A stretch of DNA of 11,530 nucleotides from Trichodesmium sp. jk18x7bins.61 (GCA_022822685.1 JAJEAQ010000194.1:1-11530); one strand, 5' to 3'; positions 1-8,190 are shown, counted from the first letter of the stretch. Notes: generated by a model not told the origin, from the letters alone. Made by a program: numbers and translations.

Positions 1-766
1 GTTCGGAAATCTGAAAGTAAACTGACATCCATAAGTGATAATTTCTTGCTCTTAAGTCTGGTTTGTTGAATGGACAAAAAAGATTTTGGAAATAGTAACT
101 AATATAGCTAAAATCCTTTTACCATAATTGATTATAGGAAATTTTGTATATTTGAGCGAACGCGAAATTGGATGAAAACTCAGAATATTATCTACCTACC
201 AGAGTCAAACTTAATAGATATTTTGAGACATAGCTAGATAAAATATCTGCTACTTTAGCTTGATTCTGAGTCAAACTAAATTCATGGAAAGTGGATTAGT
301 TTCATTTATGTTACAGGGGTCTGAGTATGATCTTTGACACTAATATACGGGATAGGGCTAGTCTAACAAGTGACACAAATATCTTTGCTAATCTTGCAAC
401 TTGAGGTTAAGTATGTATGAGTACTGATTTGAGATAGCTGTTTTGCTATTCGTTATACCAGTATTTCTTAAGATACTTGCTTCATTCATCATAGCAGGCA
501 TAATTCAAAGCTATGATATCAACTGTAGGCTCTGAAATTTTATCAAACTATTAGGCTTCTCTATGAGAAGTTAAACTTTCAAAAAACGATAGCAAAGTAT
601 CATAAAAATAGCAGAAAATGGCTGTTTATAAGTTCAGTGAGTTTTTTGTGTTTTTGAACTTGTTCCAGTGAAAATAGTTAACCTAAGTGGGTCTATCTTA
701 TCTAATTTGAGTTGAAACTGTATGAGAGAATTCTTTATATTCAAGGGTATATAGTGGGAGATTAAT
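1..766. other. long AT-rich region without a recognisable gene
   Basis: No open frame with protein-like composition was found on either strand. The stretch holds a 10-base direct repeat GAGTCAAACT (202-211 and 268-277) and a short perfect hairpin CTTCTC-tat-GAGAAG (556-570) that lacks a following T-run, so it is not a convincing terminator. Its right end carries the probable promoter and leader of the receiver gene. It may be the tail of an upstream intergenic region or contain a fully decayed gene. Confidence 0.5.
712..741 (+). promoter_or_regulatory. candidate sigma-70-type promoter of the receiver gene
   Basis: A -35-like TTGAAA (712-717) and a -10-like TATATT (736-741) are separated by 18 bases. 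This would give a leader of roughly 20 bases that includes a good Shine-Dalgarno GGGAG (756-760), six bases before the ATG at 767. The boxes are only moderate matches in AT-rich DNA, so this is an inference. Confidence 0.4.
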
Positions 767-1240
767 ATGGGAACTGTTTTAATTGTAGAAGACGATCAAG
801 TCAATGCTAAAGTTTTTTCCAAAATTTTGACCAAAAGAGGTGGTTTAGAGGTTAAACACACAGAAGATGTGGAAGAGGTTGTACAAATTGCTAAGGCAGG
901 GAAAGCAGACTTGATTTTAATGGATGTTTCTCTAGCTCATAGTGTTTATAAGGGTAAAGCTGTTGATGGGATTAAAATTACTCAAATTCTTAAAGCTGAC
1001 TCTCAAACGGCAAACCTACCAATTATTCTAGTGACAGCTCATGCCATGGCAGGCGATCGAGAAAATTTTTTGAACAAAAGTGGTGCTGATGGTTATATTT
1101 CTAAACCAGTAGTCGATCATGAAGAATTCGTTAATCAAATCAAGTCATTTTTACCTAATGAGAATCAACCATATCGAGAGCACCGGAAGCCATTACCAGA
1201 AAGCCAAGTTGAGAGCAAGGGTGTTTCAACCGAGGGATGA
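767..1240 (+). CDS. stand-alone response regulator receiver protein (CheY-like)
   Basis: This 157-residue cytoplasmic protein is essentially a single receiver domain that would accept a phosphoryl group from a histidine kinase. The acidic pocket is visible as VEDD (residues 7-10), the phosphoacceptor as Asp53 in LILMDVSL, the switch Thr as T90 in LVTAH, and the conserved Lys-Pro as K113-P114 in ISKPV. The domain ends near residue 128. A polar tail of about 27 residues follows, with no DNA-binding or enzymatic output domain. Such single-domain regulators act by protein-protein contact or as phosphorelay intermediates, and are common in cyanobacteria beside or downstream of hybrid kinases. No kinase is visible in this window, so the partner is unknown. 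The ATG is supported by the Shine-Dalgarno GGGAG six bases upstream. The gene appears monocistronic. Confidence 0.93.
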   Translation: MGTVLIVEDDQVNAKVFSKILTKRGGLEVKHTEDVEEVVQIAKAGKADLILMDVSLAHSVYKGKAVDGIKITQILKADSQTANLPIILVTAHAMAGDRENFLNKSGADGYISKPVVDHEEFVNQIKSFLPNENQPYREHRKPLPESQVESKGVSTEG

Positions 1241-1679
1241 AAACGAGCAAGCAGTTTGGGCTTGACAGCTTTAGCTGCCCTGTGTTATTTAAGCAAAAAT
1301 GAACAGAGCAAGGTTTGGCAGTGAATCTTTGCTAAGTACTTAAAGTAAAATTAATTGTACATTTCCTCGTAGTGAAATAAGCTTTTGAGGTACATTTTAT
1401 ATCAAATTAAATTTGGCTGGACTACTTCTTATCTAGTCCGCTTGAATACTTATCAATTTTTGGTAGAAGGGGTTAGTTTGGAAAAAAAATCCCTTTACTC
1501 CACTACAGCACAAGAAAGGTTTGTTTATACAAAGCGTCGTAAAAAAAATCTCGCCGTCAGGGTTGTGGAAGATTGGACAGTTGTCATAGTGTGCCATGCT
1601 TAATCCCATGATTCAAGATGGTAAATCTGAAAGCGACAAAGTAGAAGTCAAGTTAACTGCAACAGTGGAGGTAAAAGTT

Positions 1680-1716
1680 GCGATATCGCGCTAGCGATGC
1701 GTAGCATGATCGCAAG
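1680..1716. repeat. GC-rich interspersed repeat of cyanobacterial type
   Basis: This short stretch is rich in GCGAT, GCGCTAGCG, GCGTAGC and GATCGC units and stands out sharply from its AT-rich surroundings. Cyanobacterial genomes carry many such short GC-rich dispersed repeats built from variants of GCGATCGC and GCGTAGC. Only one clear copy is present here; a related fragment (CTACGGACAAGCTTCGCTAA, from 10002) lies near dnaE-C. Assignment rests on composition and style, not on a family match. Confidence 0.45.
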
Positions 1717-1799
1717 CTTAATGTAACAAAGCCATAGCTAAGTCTAAAACTAACCTAATTTCTAAGGAAATTATGACTTTTTTCAACAGGTATTAGAAG

Positions 1800-1830
1800 C
1801 CTACACTGACACTGGTAACTTCAGTGTAGG
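1800..1830 (-). terminator. hairpin directly after the permease stop codon
   Basis: A perfect 10-base-pair stem, CCTACACTGA (1800-1809) with TCAGTGTAGG (1821-1830), encloses an 11-base loop and sits four bases beyond the permease stop (1835-1837). Position and strength suggest a transcription terminator or 3'-end stabiliser. On the minus strand the stem is not followed by a clear T-run, so classical intrinsic termination is not certain. Confidence 0.55.
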
Positions 1831-1834
1831 TACA

Positions 1835-4069
1835 TCATCTATCGCTGAGAATTTCACCATAAGAGAAACCAGGAGCAGCCAACACAAAGGCTGTACTGGG
1901 GAGATTAGCAGTTTTAGACTGTAAATCCTCATAATACTCAGTAAAATTTTCTCCAGGAGTCCGAATACCAAGAAAAACTAAATCAGCATCCTGAGAAGAC
2001 TTATGCAATATATTGTAAAAAGGACGACCATTAGAAATCAACACTTGAGACATGGCACTAATGCGTAAATTTTGAATCAGACTATCTACATTTGCCTGGG
2101 TTGCCTCTACTGCAGTTTGTTCGGGTACGACTAGCTTCAAATAAATTTCAGCATTCCGCCAATCCACATCTGTACGCAGCAAATAAGCTAGAAGTAACAT
2201 TAAGCCTCCGTTATTTTGTAAACCACCCCACCAAACATCTATACGGCGATGTTGACCCCAACCACGATCGCTATCTTCCCGAAAAATTACCACATTTCTC
2301 TTGGCTTTATGAATATGACCAATCAACTGACAGTAGCGATCGCGACGAGCTGGCTCCTGACTATCTCCCAGCACTACCGTATTAGGCATCAGTGGCCCAA
2401 TACCATAAGTTTCTACCAAGAGTTTGGCCCCATCAAAAAAGTCTGTAGCAATCACTACTCTCACTAAGGCTTGCACTCCACGCTTGTCCAAATACTCACG
2501 AATAGTATCCTGCATATTACCTTGTTGAGAGACATCACGAGAGCCACTAGGCAAAACACTACAAACAGTAGTCATTCCTCGGTTATGAGTTAAATCGTCT
2601 GCAAATTTAATCAACAACCAACGTTTTTTTGGTATCCCTGACAAAACTAAAATGTGTGGTCTCCAGTTTTTAGTATCCTCCTCACCGATTTGAAAAATAC
2701 CTTCGCGCACCAATGCCATCCATATTCCTCGTCTAGCATCTCCCCAAGTTGTCTCTAGCTCACGTCGCTGTAGCCAGATAAATATTGTTAATACTATCAA
2801 AGCAGCAATAACTGTCGCCACAGCATTAATCAAAAACATGATTGCTAGACAACCTAGTGCCCCCAGCATAGATAAAGACCAATGGACTCTAAAAGTAGGA
2901 CGAAAAGAGGGACTTTGCAAAAAACCTTCTATTCCCGCCGAGATATTCAAAACCATATAGGTGGTCAAAAAGAACATGGTCAATACTGGGGCAATCAGAT
3001 TTAACTCACCAACGCAGACTGTAGCAGTAGCGACTCCTAAAGTTACAGCTGTACCAATTCGTGGTTCATCATTCGGCCCACTACCATTACCGAGGAAAGA
3101 CAACCAACGTGGTAAAACTCTATCCCTTGCCAGTGCTTGTAAAACCCTTGGCGCTCCTAGAATACTGCCGATCGCACTAGAAAGAGTTGCTCCCCAAACC
3201 CCTAACAAAATAGCTGGCTTCCACAGAGCCATCTCTTTCATAATCAAGGATTGATCGATGAGGGTTGTGGCATCAGCTCGCATGGCCAGGATAATTGGTA
3301 AGATCATGTAGATGACATATCCTGTTACAACTGCGGCCAGAGTCCCTATCGGAATAGAATGGCTGGGGTTTCGTAAGTCTCCAGACATACTGACTCCAGT
3401 CATAATGCCGGTTACGGCTGGAAAGAAGACAGCCAAAACAGTCCAAAATGATTCTGATGATTGGCCTGTAACTCCCCACATTTCTATACTTGTCGCTTCG
3501 ACAGGTTGTCCAAAGAAGAAGGAAATTAGAGATAAGGCGATCGCTCCCATAATCAAATATTGGGCTTTAATGGCAATTTCTGCCGAAGTCAAGGCCAATA
3601 TTGCGACGGCAATTGTTGTAATTAAAGCTATATAGAGTTGGTTAAGGCCACCAAAACTATCTACAATGCTCTCAGCAAAACCAATGGTATAAAGGGCAAC
3701 AGAAAGGGCTTGGGCAAAGTATAGAGGTATTCCTACAGCACCACCTGTTTCAATACCTAGAGAGCGACTAATCATATAATATGCTCCTCCTCCCTTAACT
3801 ATTCTATCTGTAGCGATCGCGCTGACGGACAAGGAGGTTAAAAAGGTGATACTTGTGGACAGAGTTACAATAATTAGAGCCCCCAATAGACCTACATTAC
3901 CTACAACCCATCCAAAGCGGAGGTACATTATAACACCCAAAATTGTCAAAATTGACGGAGTATATACACCACCAAATGTTCCTAAACCTGTTTCATTAGA
4001 ACGGTCAGAAACAGCTTTTGCAGTTGTTTGTGTTTCTTCTGGTAGTTTTGCACGTTTAAATAGTTTCAT
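1835..4069 (-). CDS. SLC12-family (APC superfamily) permease, cation-chloride cotransporter-like
   Basis: This 744-residue inner-membrane transporter has an N-terminal transport module of about twelve hydrophobic segments (residues ~35-435) and a soluble cytoplasmic C-terminal part (~436-744). Family signatures are FGGVYTPSILTILGVIMYLR (32-51), GGGAYYMISRSLG (93-105), FFPAVTGIMTGVSMSGDLRN (215-234) and SILGAPRVLQALARDRVLP (302-320). These are typical of the Na-K-Cl / K-Cl cotransporter branch and its bacterial relatives, often annotated as amino acid permeases. The C-terminal part includes WRPHILVLSG (469-478), the regulatory region that eukaryotic SLC12 proteins also carry. The substrate cannot be read from the sequence; ion-coupled chloride or amino acid transport are both possible. 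The ATG at 4069 fits the family N-terminus, though no Shine-Dalgarno is evident in the very AT-rich leader. It is transcribed alone, with a strong hairpin after the stop. Two HIP1 sites lie inside the first third of the gene. Confidence 0.9.
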   Translation of the reverse strand: MKLFKRAKLPEETQTTAKAVSDRSNETGLGTFGGVYTPSILTILGVIMYLRFGWVVGNVGLLGALIIVTLSTSITFLTSLSVSAIATDRIVKGGGAYYMISRSLGIETGGAVGIPLYFAQALSVALYTIGFAESIVDSFGGLNQLYIALITTIAVAILALTSAEIAIKAQYLIMGAIALSLISFFFGQPVEATSIEMWGVTGQSSESFWTVLAVFFPAVTGIMTGVSMSGDLRNPSHSIPIGTLAAVVTGYVIYMILPIILAMRADATTLIDQSLIMKEMALWKPAILLGVWGATLSSAIGSILGAPRVLQALARDRVLPRWLSFLGNGSGPNDEPRIGTAVTLGVATATVCVGELNLIAPVLTMFFLTTYMVLNISAGIEGFLQSPSFRPTFRVHWSLSMLGALGCLAIMFLINAVATVIAALIVLTIFIWLQRRELETTWGDARRGIWMALVREGIFQIGEEDTKNWRPHILVLSGIPKKRWLLIKFADDLTHNRGMTTVCSVLPSGSRDVSQQGNMQDTIREYLDKRGVQALVRVVIATDFFDGAKLLVETYGIGPLMPNTVVLGDSQEPARRDRYCQLIGHIHKAKRNVVIFREDSDRGWGQHRRIDVWWGGLQNNGGLMLLLAYLLRTDVDWRNAEIYLKLVVPEQTAVEATQANVDSLIQNLRISAMSQVLISNGRPFYNILHKSSQDADLVFLGIRTPGENFTEYYEDLQSKTANLPSTAFVLAAPGFSYGEILSDR

Positions 4070-4613
4070 AAATATAAAAATAACATTGCTACTATATAAT
4101 AATGTTAATTTATAATTGCAGTTATCTATACATTTAACTGATATCTATAATATTTTGCTCCTTCTTAATGTTTAACTTTTCTAATCTTAAATTTTATATA
4201 GTTTCCCAATAAAAAAAATGCAGACAAAGACAGATAAATTTTACCTGTGGCCTCTTTCCATAACTTGTGAGTATTAATTCCGAAAATAATCCCTAAAAAT
4301 CAGTTTCAGGTGAAAGATATTTGATATGATTTAACAACTCCTATCTAGATTCAGACATCCCATACATCAAGCTAGGGGCTAGGGACACACTTATTGCTGT
4401 GCCACTAGCAGAGGAAATAACACCTGAGAGCAACAAATTTATCTTTTTTTTTTGCTAAAACTTTGTTTTTCTCGAAAAAGCTGTCCAACCATATTTGTGT
4501 CTTCTTGTACTTTGTCCATTACTATAATCCAAAAGTACAATCGCGATATCATTATTGTGTATGAGTAGGACAATATTTTCTGTTCCTCATTCGTTCAATT
4601 TCTAGAAAGAAAA
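4070..4613. other. AT-rich intergenic region with one stable hairpin
   Basis: The left part is the leader of the minus-strand permease gene. It is very AT-rich and contains the inverted repeat AACATT/AATGTT (4082-4107 region). A hairpin at 4378-4409 pairs GCTAGGGACAC (4378-4388) with GTGCCACTAGC (4399-4409), with nine of eleven positions matched and a 10-base loop. A run of T follows only about 40 bases later, so it is not an obvious terminator. No gene is seen. Confidence 0.5.
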
Positions 4614-5330
4614 ATGATCAATCAATATACAGGGATGACGGAGTATTACGATCTGTGGGTGACTGCTGGTTACTACGACTATGAGAGCGTAGCTAAGGAA
4701 GCACACTCAATTGTGGGTAATGGTCGTCAGGTGATCGAGTTAGGTGTAGGAACAGAGCTACTGGTAGATAAAGTATATAGATGATAGATCCAACTTGCGA
4801 GTTTACAGGAATCGACTTTACCCCATCCATGCTTAAAATTACCAAGGAACGTTTGGGAAATCGAGCTAAATTGATACTGACGCTGTAACAATGGACTTAA
4901 ACACAACATTTGATGTAGCTATATCTAACGGAGGAGTATGGAGAATCCTTGATTGGGGCGATAGATGAGAGTTTTGTGGCCATGTGACTGGTGTTGAAGC
5001 CAACCGTCAGGGGCTGAGAAATATAGAGCGCCACTTACGAGCAGGGGGTGTTATTGCTACACCTGCAAAAACCACAAGGGAACTACGAAAAAAAATCTAC
5101 CTGGGGGGATTGTATATTCCCAGTTTGTTGAGAAAAAGAAAGATACAAAGGATTATCATACCCTCCAGAAGAGCTACTTATTTAAGAAAGACGAAGAAAT
5201 TCTGATTCAAGAACAAATAGAGATTACCTGTTTCAAACCAGAGACTTCTCAGAAACTCTTAAGGGAAGCAGGGTTTGATTTCCAAGGTACTAACAATAGC
5301 GATCGCTTTGCAGTTTACAAAAAGCGTTAA
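4614..5330 (+). pseudogene. decayed class I SAM-dependent methyltransferase
   Basis: Stitching frames together gives a nearly full-length methyltransferase of about 238 residues. The first piece (4614-4784) starts MINQYTGMTEYYDLWV and carries the SAM-binding motif I as VIELGVGTELL, with Glu where the family usually has Gly. The second piece (about 4784-4888) contains the post-I strand with its acidic residue, FTGIDFTPSMLK. The third (about 4879-5050) contains FDVAISNGGVW and an in-frame TGA at 4966-4968, then LRNIERHLRAGG. A frame change in the G5 run at 5044-5048 leads to VLLLHLQKPQGNYE, and another in the A8 run at 5088-5095 leads to the C-terminal piece ending FAVYKKR at 5330. At least four frameshifts and one nonsense codon make an active product very unlikely. 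The substrate is unknown. Related intact proteins would be small-molecule methyltransferases. Sequencing error is possible in the homopolymers but would not explain the nonsense codon. Confidence 0.85.
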
Positions 5331-5843
5331 TATTTCGATGACTCTACAATAACCAATTTTATATATTTGAGTTACATGGCTAATACCACTACACAAGTGA
5401 TGCATTTAAAAGTATTATTTGGTAAGGCTTTGAGTATTTTGTCACTGGTTAATTATTTCCGCCGTGCTGCACTATATTCATCCAATAGTTAGAAGCTCAG
5501 GTAGTATAGTATTATTTTTGGCACTTGGTATAGAAAATTTATGCAACGGATGAGGAAAAAAGAAGATTACAAAACATTTGGCTACTTTTAGGGTAAAAAT
5601 TAACATTGTTCCCTATTTAAGCGCAAGAAATTATCGATTCCGGTTGAGATAGAGGTGGCGATATTAACCTATACGTATGGGGATTATAATCAAATACCTC
5701 CTATTTGTCAAGGGGAGCGTGCCTCTCATTTTAGAGGTGTCCAAAGGCGCGACCCTTGTCTCATCTCCATGCTCTCCATAAGGGGAGCGCGGAAACGAAT
5801 GCCAGGCAAGTTAAACTTATACACTATCATTGAAAGAATATCC
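5331..5843. other. spacer between the two pseudogenes
   Basis: No confident gene. A 38-codon frame from ATG 5376 to TAG 5492 has no recognisable motif. The stretch 5655-5843 is open on the plus strand, in the same frame as the following pseudogene, but reads through a repeat-like block and has no family resemblance. The most notable content is the repeat at 5710-5789. Confidence 0.5.
5710..5789. repeat. small element bounded by direct repeats
   Basis: The 10-base word AAGGGGAGCG occurs at 5710-5719 and again at 5780-5789. Between them lies a hairpin with CCTCT (5722-5726) paired to AGAGG (5733-5737), extendable by wobble pairs, and a pyrimidine-rich segment (CCCTTGTCTCATCTCCATGC). C-rich and GGGAGCG-type blocks like this are common dispersed spacer elements in filamentous cyanobacteria. 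It lies upstream of the acyltransferase remnant and does not interrupt the recognisable part of it. Confidence 0.4.
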
Positions 5844-6353
5844 ATGAGCATTTCCATTAAGCAAGTTAGCTCCTCTGAGCAATTAAACCTTTGTCAGCAG
5901 ATGCAAATCCCTATCTTTCACCAAGAACTAAACCTGCTTGGAATGAAGATACCTGATGACTATGATCGTTGATCACTCTATATACAAATTATTGATTCCA
6001 ACGTTGCCGTCGGAACTTACCGAATTGTTCCTAAGACCTCTGTTGGACTACCATATAGAGGAAAGTGGGTTTAACATCGACCAGTTGGCTCGAAACAAAG
6101 TATGTGAAATGTCACGTCTAATCCTGCTTAAAGAAAAGCGAGGTAAAATTTCTTTTAGTGTAAGATTTTCTCTTCTGCTCGTCGAGTTGCCAAACAGCAG
6201 AATGCCTCTATTTTAATAACTGGGATTCTCCCTCAGAGTATTCCCTTGTTTCAAAGGTATGGATTCTCACAGGCGGGGGCATCACTCTATGACCCATCTG
6301 TCAAGTCTATCTCGAAAGAGCCAATTGTCATCCCAGTCAAAATCCATATTTGA
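5844..6353 (+). pseudogene. decayed GNAT-fold N-acyltransferase (LuxI/FeeM-like)
   Basis: Joined across frames, this gives a protein of about 170 residues. The first frame starts MSISIKQVSSSEQLNLCQQM and reads to IPDDYDR, then meets TGA at 5970-5972, where Trp (TGG) would be natural. It continues in the same frame with LYIQIIDSNVAVGTYRIVP until TAA at 6072-6074. A second frame supplies FNIDQLARNKVCEMSRLILL (about 6070-6131), and a third, from about 6165, supplies IFSSARRVAKQQNASILITG and LFQRYGFSQAG, ending at TGA 6351-6353. The order 'VGTYRIVP, CEMSRL, LFQRYGF' matches acyl-CoA or acyl-ACP N-acyltransferases of the autoinducer-synthase-like GNAT fold, known to make N-acyl amino acids or homoserine lactones. 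One nonsense codon and two frameshifts indicate loss of function. The exact acyl donor and acceptor cannot be deduced, and the family call comes from recalled patterns. Confidence 0.72.
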
Positions 6354-6549
6354 TCAGAAGGGATTTCTCAAGGAGTCAGGCCTGAGGCAAAGACATTAAA
6401 CTATATATAGTGTGGTGTCTTGTTGTAATTATTTTCGTGACGGTATAGTGAGTATTTTAGCCCTCATCTACCATTAGACATCTCCGATGCAGGAATCTGA
6501 AAGCTTGACTTGGCCATAGCTAACAAAGGTTTTTCGGTGATTTGAGTAA
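6354..6549. other. short spacer upstream of the GTPase gene
   Basis: No gene. It contains two perfect palindromes, TCAGGCCTGA (6376-6385) and ACTATATATAGT (6400-6411). Either may be an operator or chance structure. No clear promoter pair or Shine-Dalgarno was found before the ATG at 6550. Confidence 0.4.
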
Positions 6550-8190
6550 ATGCCAACTTCTCGCTTATTCATACTGATTCTAGGTTTTAGTCTCATCTTG
6601 GGGCTAATAATTTGGCTGATTAGTTCTCTGTCATGGCTATACAGTCAAGTTTCATGGTATGGAACTCCGCTTCTGGCCAACTTGTTATTACTACTATTGC
6701 TCATCCTGATTGGAATTATCATTTTTGCTTTTGTATATTACCTGAGACTATATGAAACTCAAAAAAGTCAACGGCAACCAGGAGCAAAAGTTAAAGTTAA
6801 GATTCCTGTTGTTAAATCTGAGGCTGCTTCTGAATCCCTGAAGGCAGTCAAACAACAAGTGATTTTAATTCAAGATGAAGTGGCCAGGCAGGCATTATTA
6901 AGTCGCTCCCAAGAAATAGAGGTAAATCTAGCACAAGGTGATGTAAAAGTTGTAGTCTTTGGTACAGGTTCGGCAGGTAAAACTTCTGTAGTCAATGCTA
7001 TTATGGATCAGGTAGTTGGTAGGGTAGAAGCACCTATGGGCTCAACCAAGGCAGAAGAAACCTATCATTTAAAAATGCCAGGGTTAGAACGAGAAATTTT
7101 GATTACTGATACTCCAGGAATTTTAGAAGCAGGAGTAGCAGGTACAGAAAGAGGTGAACTAGCACGAGCGATCGCTACAGAAGCTAATCTATTATTATTT
7201 GTCATAGATAACGATTTACAGAATTCAGAATATACTGCTGTCATAAATTTGGCAGAGATGGGTAAGCGATCGCTGATGGTTTTTAATAAAACTGATCTCT
7301 ATACACAGGAAGACAAAGCAGCAATTATCGTCAGACTCAGGGAAAGATTAGCAGGAATTGTTAGCAAAATTGACATTGTGGCGATCGCTGCTCATCCCCT
7401 ATCAGTTAAGCTCGCTACAGGAGAAATATATCAACCAGAGCCTGATATTATGCCCTTAATCAGACGCATGGCAGCAGTTTTGCGGGCTGAAGGAGAAGAT
7501 TTAATTGCAGATAATATTCTCTTACAATCCCAAAATTTAGGGGTAGAGGCAAGAGGCTTAATCGATGCTCAAAGACAAAGGCAAGCAGAAAAGGTTGTAG
7601 AAAGGTTTCAATGGATTGGGGCGGGAGTGATCGCTGTTACTCCCTTACCAGTAGTCGATTTGTTAGCCACTGCTGCAGTTAACGCTAAAATGGTAGTAGA
7701 AATCGGTAAAATTTATGGTTGCGAACTCAATTTAGAAAGAGGGCAAGAATTAGCAGTATCTTTGGCGAAAACCCTTGCTAGTTTAGGTATTGTTGAAGGA
7801 GCAATCAAATTAATTTCCACAGCTTTACAATTAACCGTAGCAACTTTTTTAATCGGTAAAGCAATTCAAGGAGTCAGTGCAGCCTATTTAACTCGGATTG
7901 CTGGTAAGAGTTTTATTGAATATTTTAGCCAGAATCAAAATTGGGGAGATGGTGGCATTACAGAAGTAGTACAAAGGCAATTTCAACTAACAAAAAAAGA
8001 TGAATTTGTCAAGTCATTTATTAAAGATGCGATCGCCAAAGTTGTAGAGCCTTTGACTCATATTTATCCCCAAAATCAAGACTCTAATGACGAAGTAGAA
8101 ATAAATTCTCCACTTCAAACAACTAAAAAACAAGATACTACTATTAATGATTGGGAAACAGAAATTCGAGCTAAATGGGAAGAGTGGTAA
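6550..8190 (+). CDS. membrane-anchored Era/YcjF-like GTPase with DUF697-type C-terminal domain
   Basis: This 546-residue protein starts with two hydrophobic segments (residues ~6-30 and ~40-64) that anchor it in a membrane. A charged linker to about residue 130 follows, then a P-loop GTPase domain: Walker A GTGSAGKT (138-145), a candidate switch I Thr in GSTKAEET (164-171), the G3 motif DTPG (187-190), and the G4 motif NKTD (246-249) for guanine specificity. The part after residue ~345 has the hydrophobic AVTPLPVVDLLATAAVNAKM (362-381) and further helical segments to about 480, typical of the DUF697 family fused to YcjF/YcjX-like or Era-like GTPases in cyanobacteria. The C-terminal tail is polar and acidic. 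Role is not established for this family; membrane remodelling, stress response or organisation of a membrane complex are possibilities. All nucleotide-binding motifs are intact, so it should bind and hydrolyse GTP. Four HIP1 sites lie inside the gene. It is not in an operon with intact neighbours. Confidence 0.88.
   Translation: MPTSRLFILILGFSLILGLIIWLISSLSWLYSQVSWYGTPLLANLLLLLLLILIGIIIFAFVYYLRLYETQKSQRQPGAKVKVKIPVVKSEAASESLKAVKQQVILIQDEVARQALLSRSQEIEVNLAQGDVKVVVFGTGSAGKTSVVNAIMDQVVGRVEAPMGSTKAEETYHLKMPGLEREILITDTPGILEAGVAGTERGELARAIATEANLLLFVIDNDLQNSEYTAVINLAEMGKRSLMVFNKTDLYTQEDKAAIIVRLRERLAGIVSKIDIVAIAAHPLSVKLATGEIYQPEPDIMPLIRRMAAVLRAEGEDLIADNILLQSQNLGVEARGLIDAQRQRQAEKVVERFQWIGAGVIAVTPLPVVDLLATAAVNAKMVVEIGKIYGCELNLERGQELAVSLAKTLASLGIVEGAIKLISTALQLTVATFLIGKAIQGVSAAYLTRIAGKSFIEYFSQNQNWGDGGITEVVQRQFQLTKKDEFVKSFIKDAIAKVVEPLTHIYPQNQDSNDEVEINSPLQTTKKQDTTINDWETEIRAKWEEW

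Larger units (their letters stand above)
1241..1834. other. spacer between receiver and permease genes
   Basis: No confident gene. A 72-codon frame opening with TTG (1385-1603) has no recognisable motif and no ribosome binding site. A 32-codon frame starting at ATG 1596 has a plausible beta-strand-like end (KLTATVEVKV) and runs into a GC-rich repeat at about 1680, where it stops at 1692-1694; it could be a gene remnant. The right end holds the hairpin that follows the permease gene. Confidence 0.5.

Noticed and set aside
1385..1603. 72-codon plus-strand frame opening with TTG
   Set aside because: No ribosome binding site, no recognisable motif, and a rare start codon; most likely a chance frame.
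2092..4115. Several plus- and minus-strand frames of 68-107 codons overlapping the permease gene
   Set aside because: They lie opposite or out of frame within a clear 744-residue transporter and have no protein family resemblance.
4727..4909. 60-codon minus-strand frame opposite the methyltransferase remnant
   Set aside because: It is the antisense of a recognisable coding sequence and has no independent support.
5376..5492. 38-codon frame in the spacer between the pseudogenes
   Set aside because: Too short, with no ribosome binding site or known motif; composition is not distinctive.
5701..5800. CRISPR array
   Set aside because: Only two copies of a 10-base word occur, at one spacing; there are no regular 23-47 base repeats and no cas genes.
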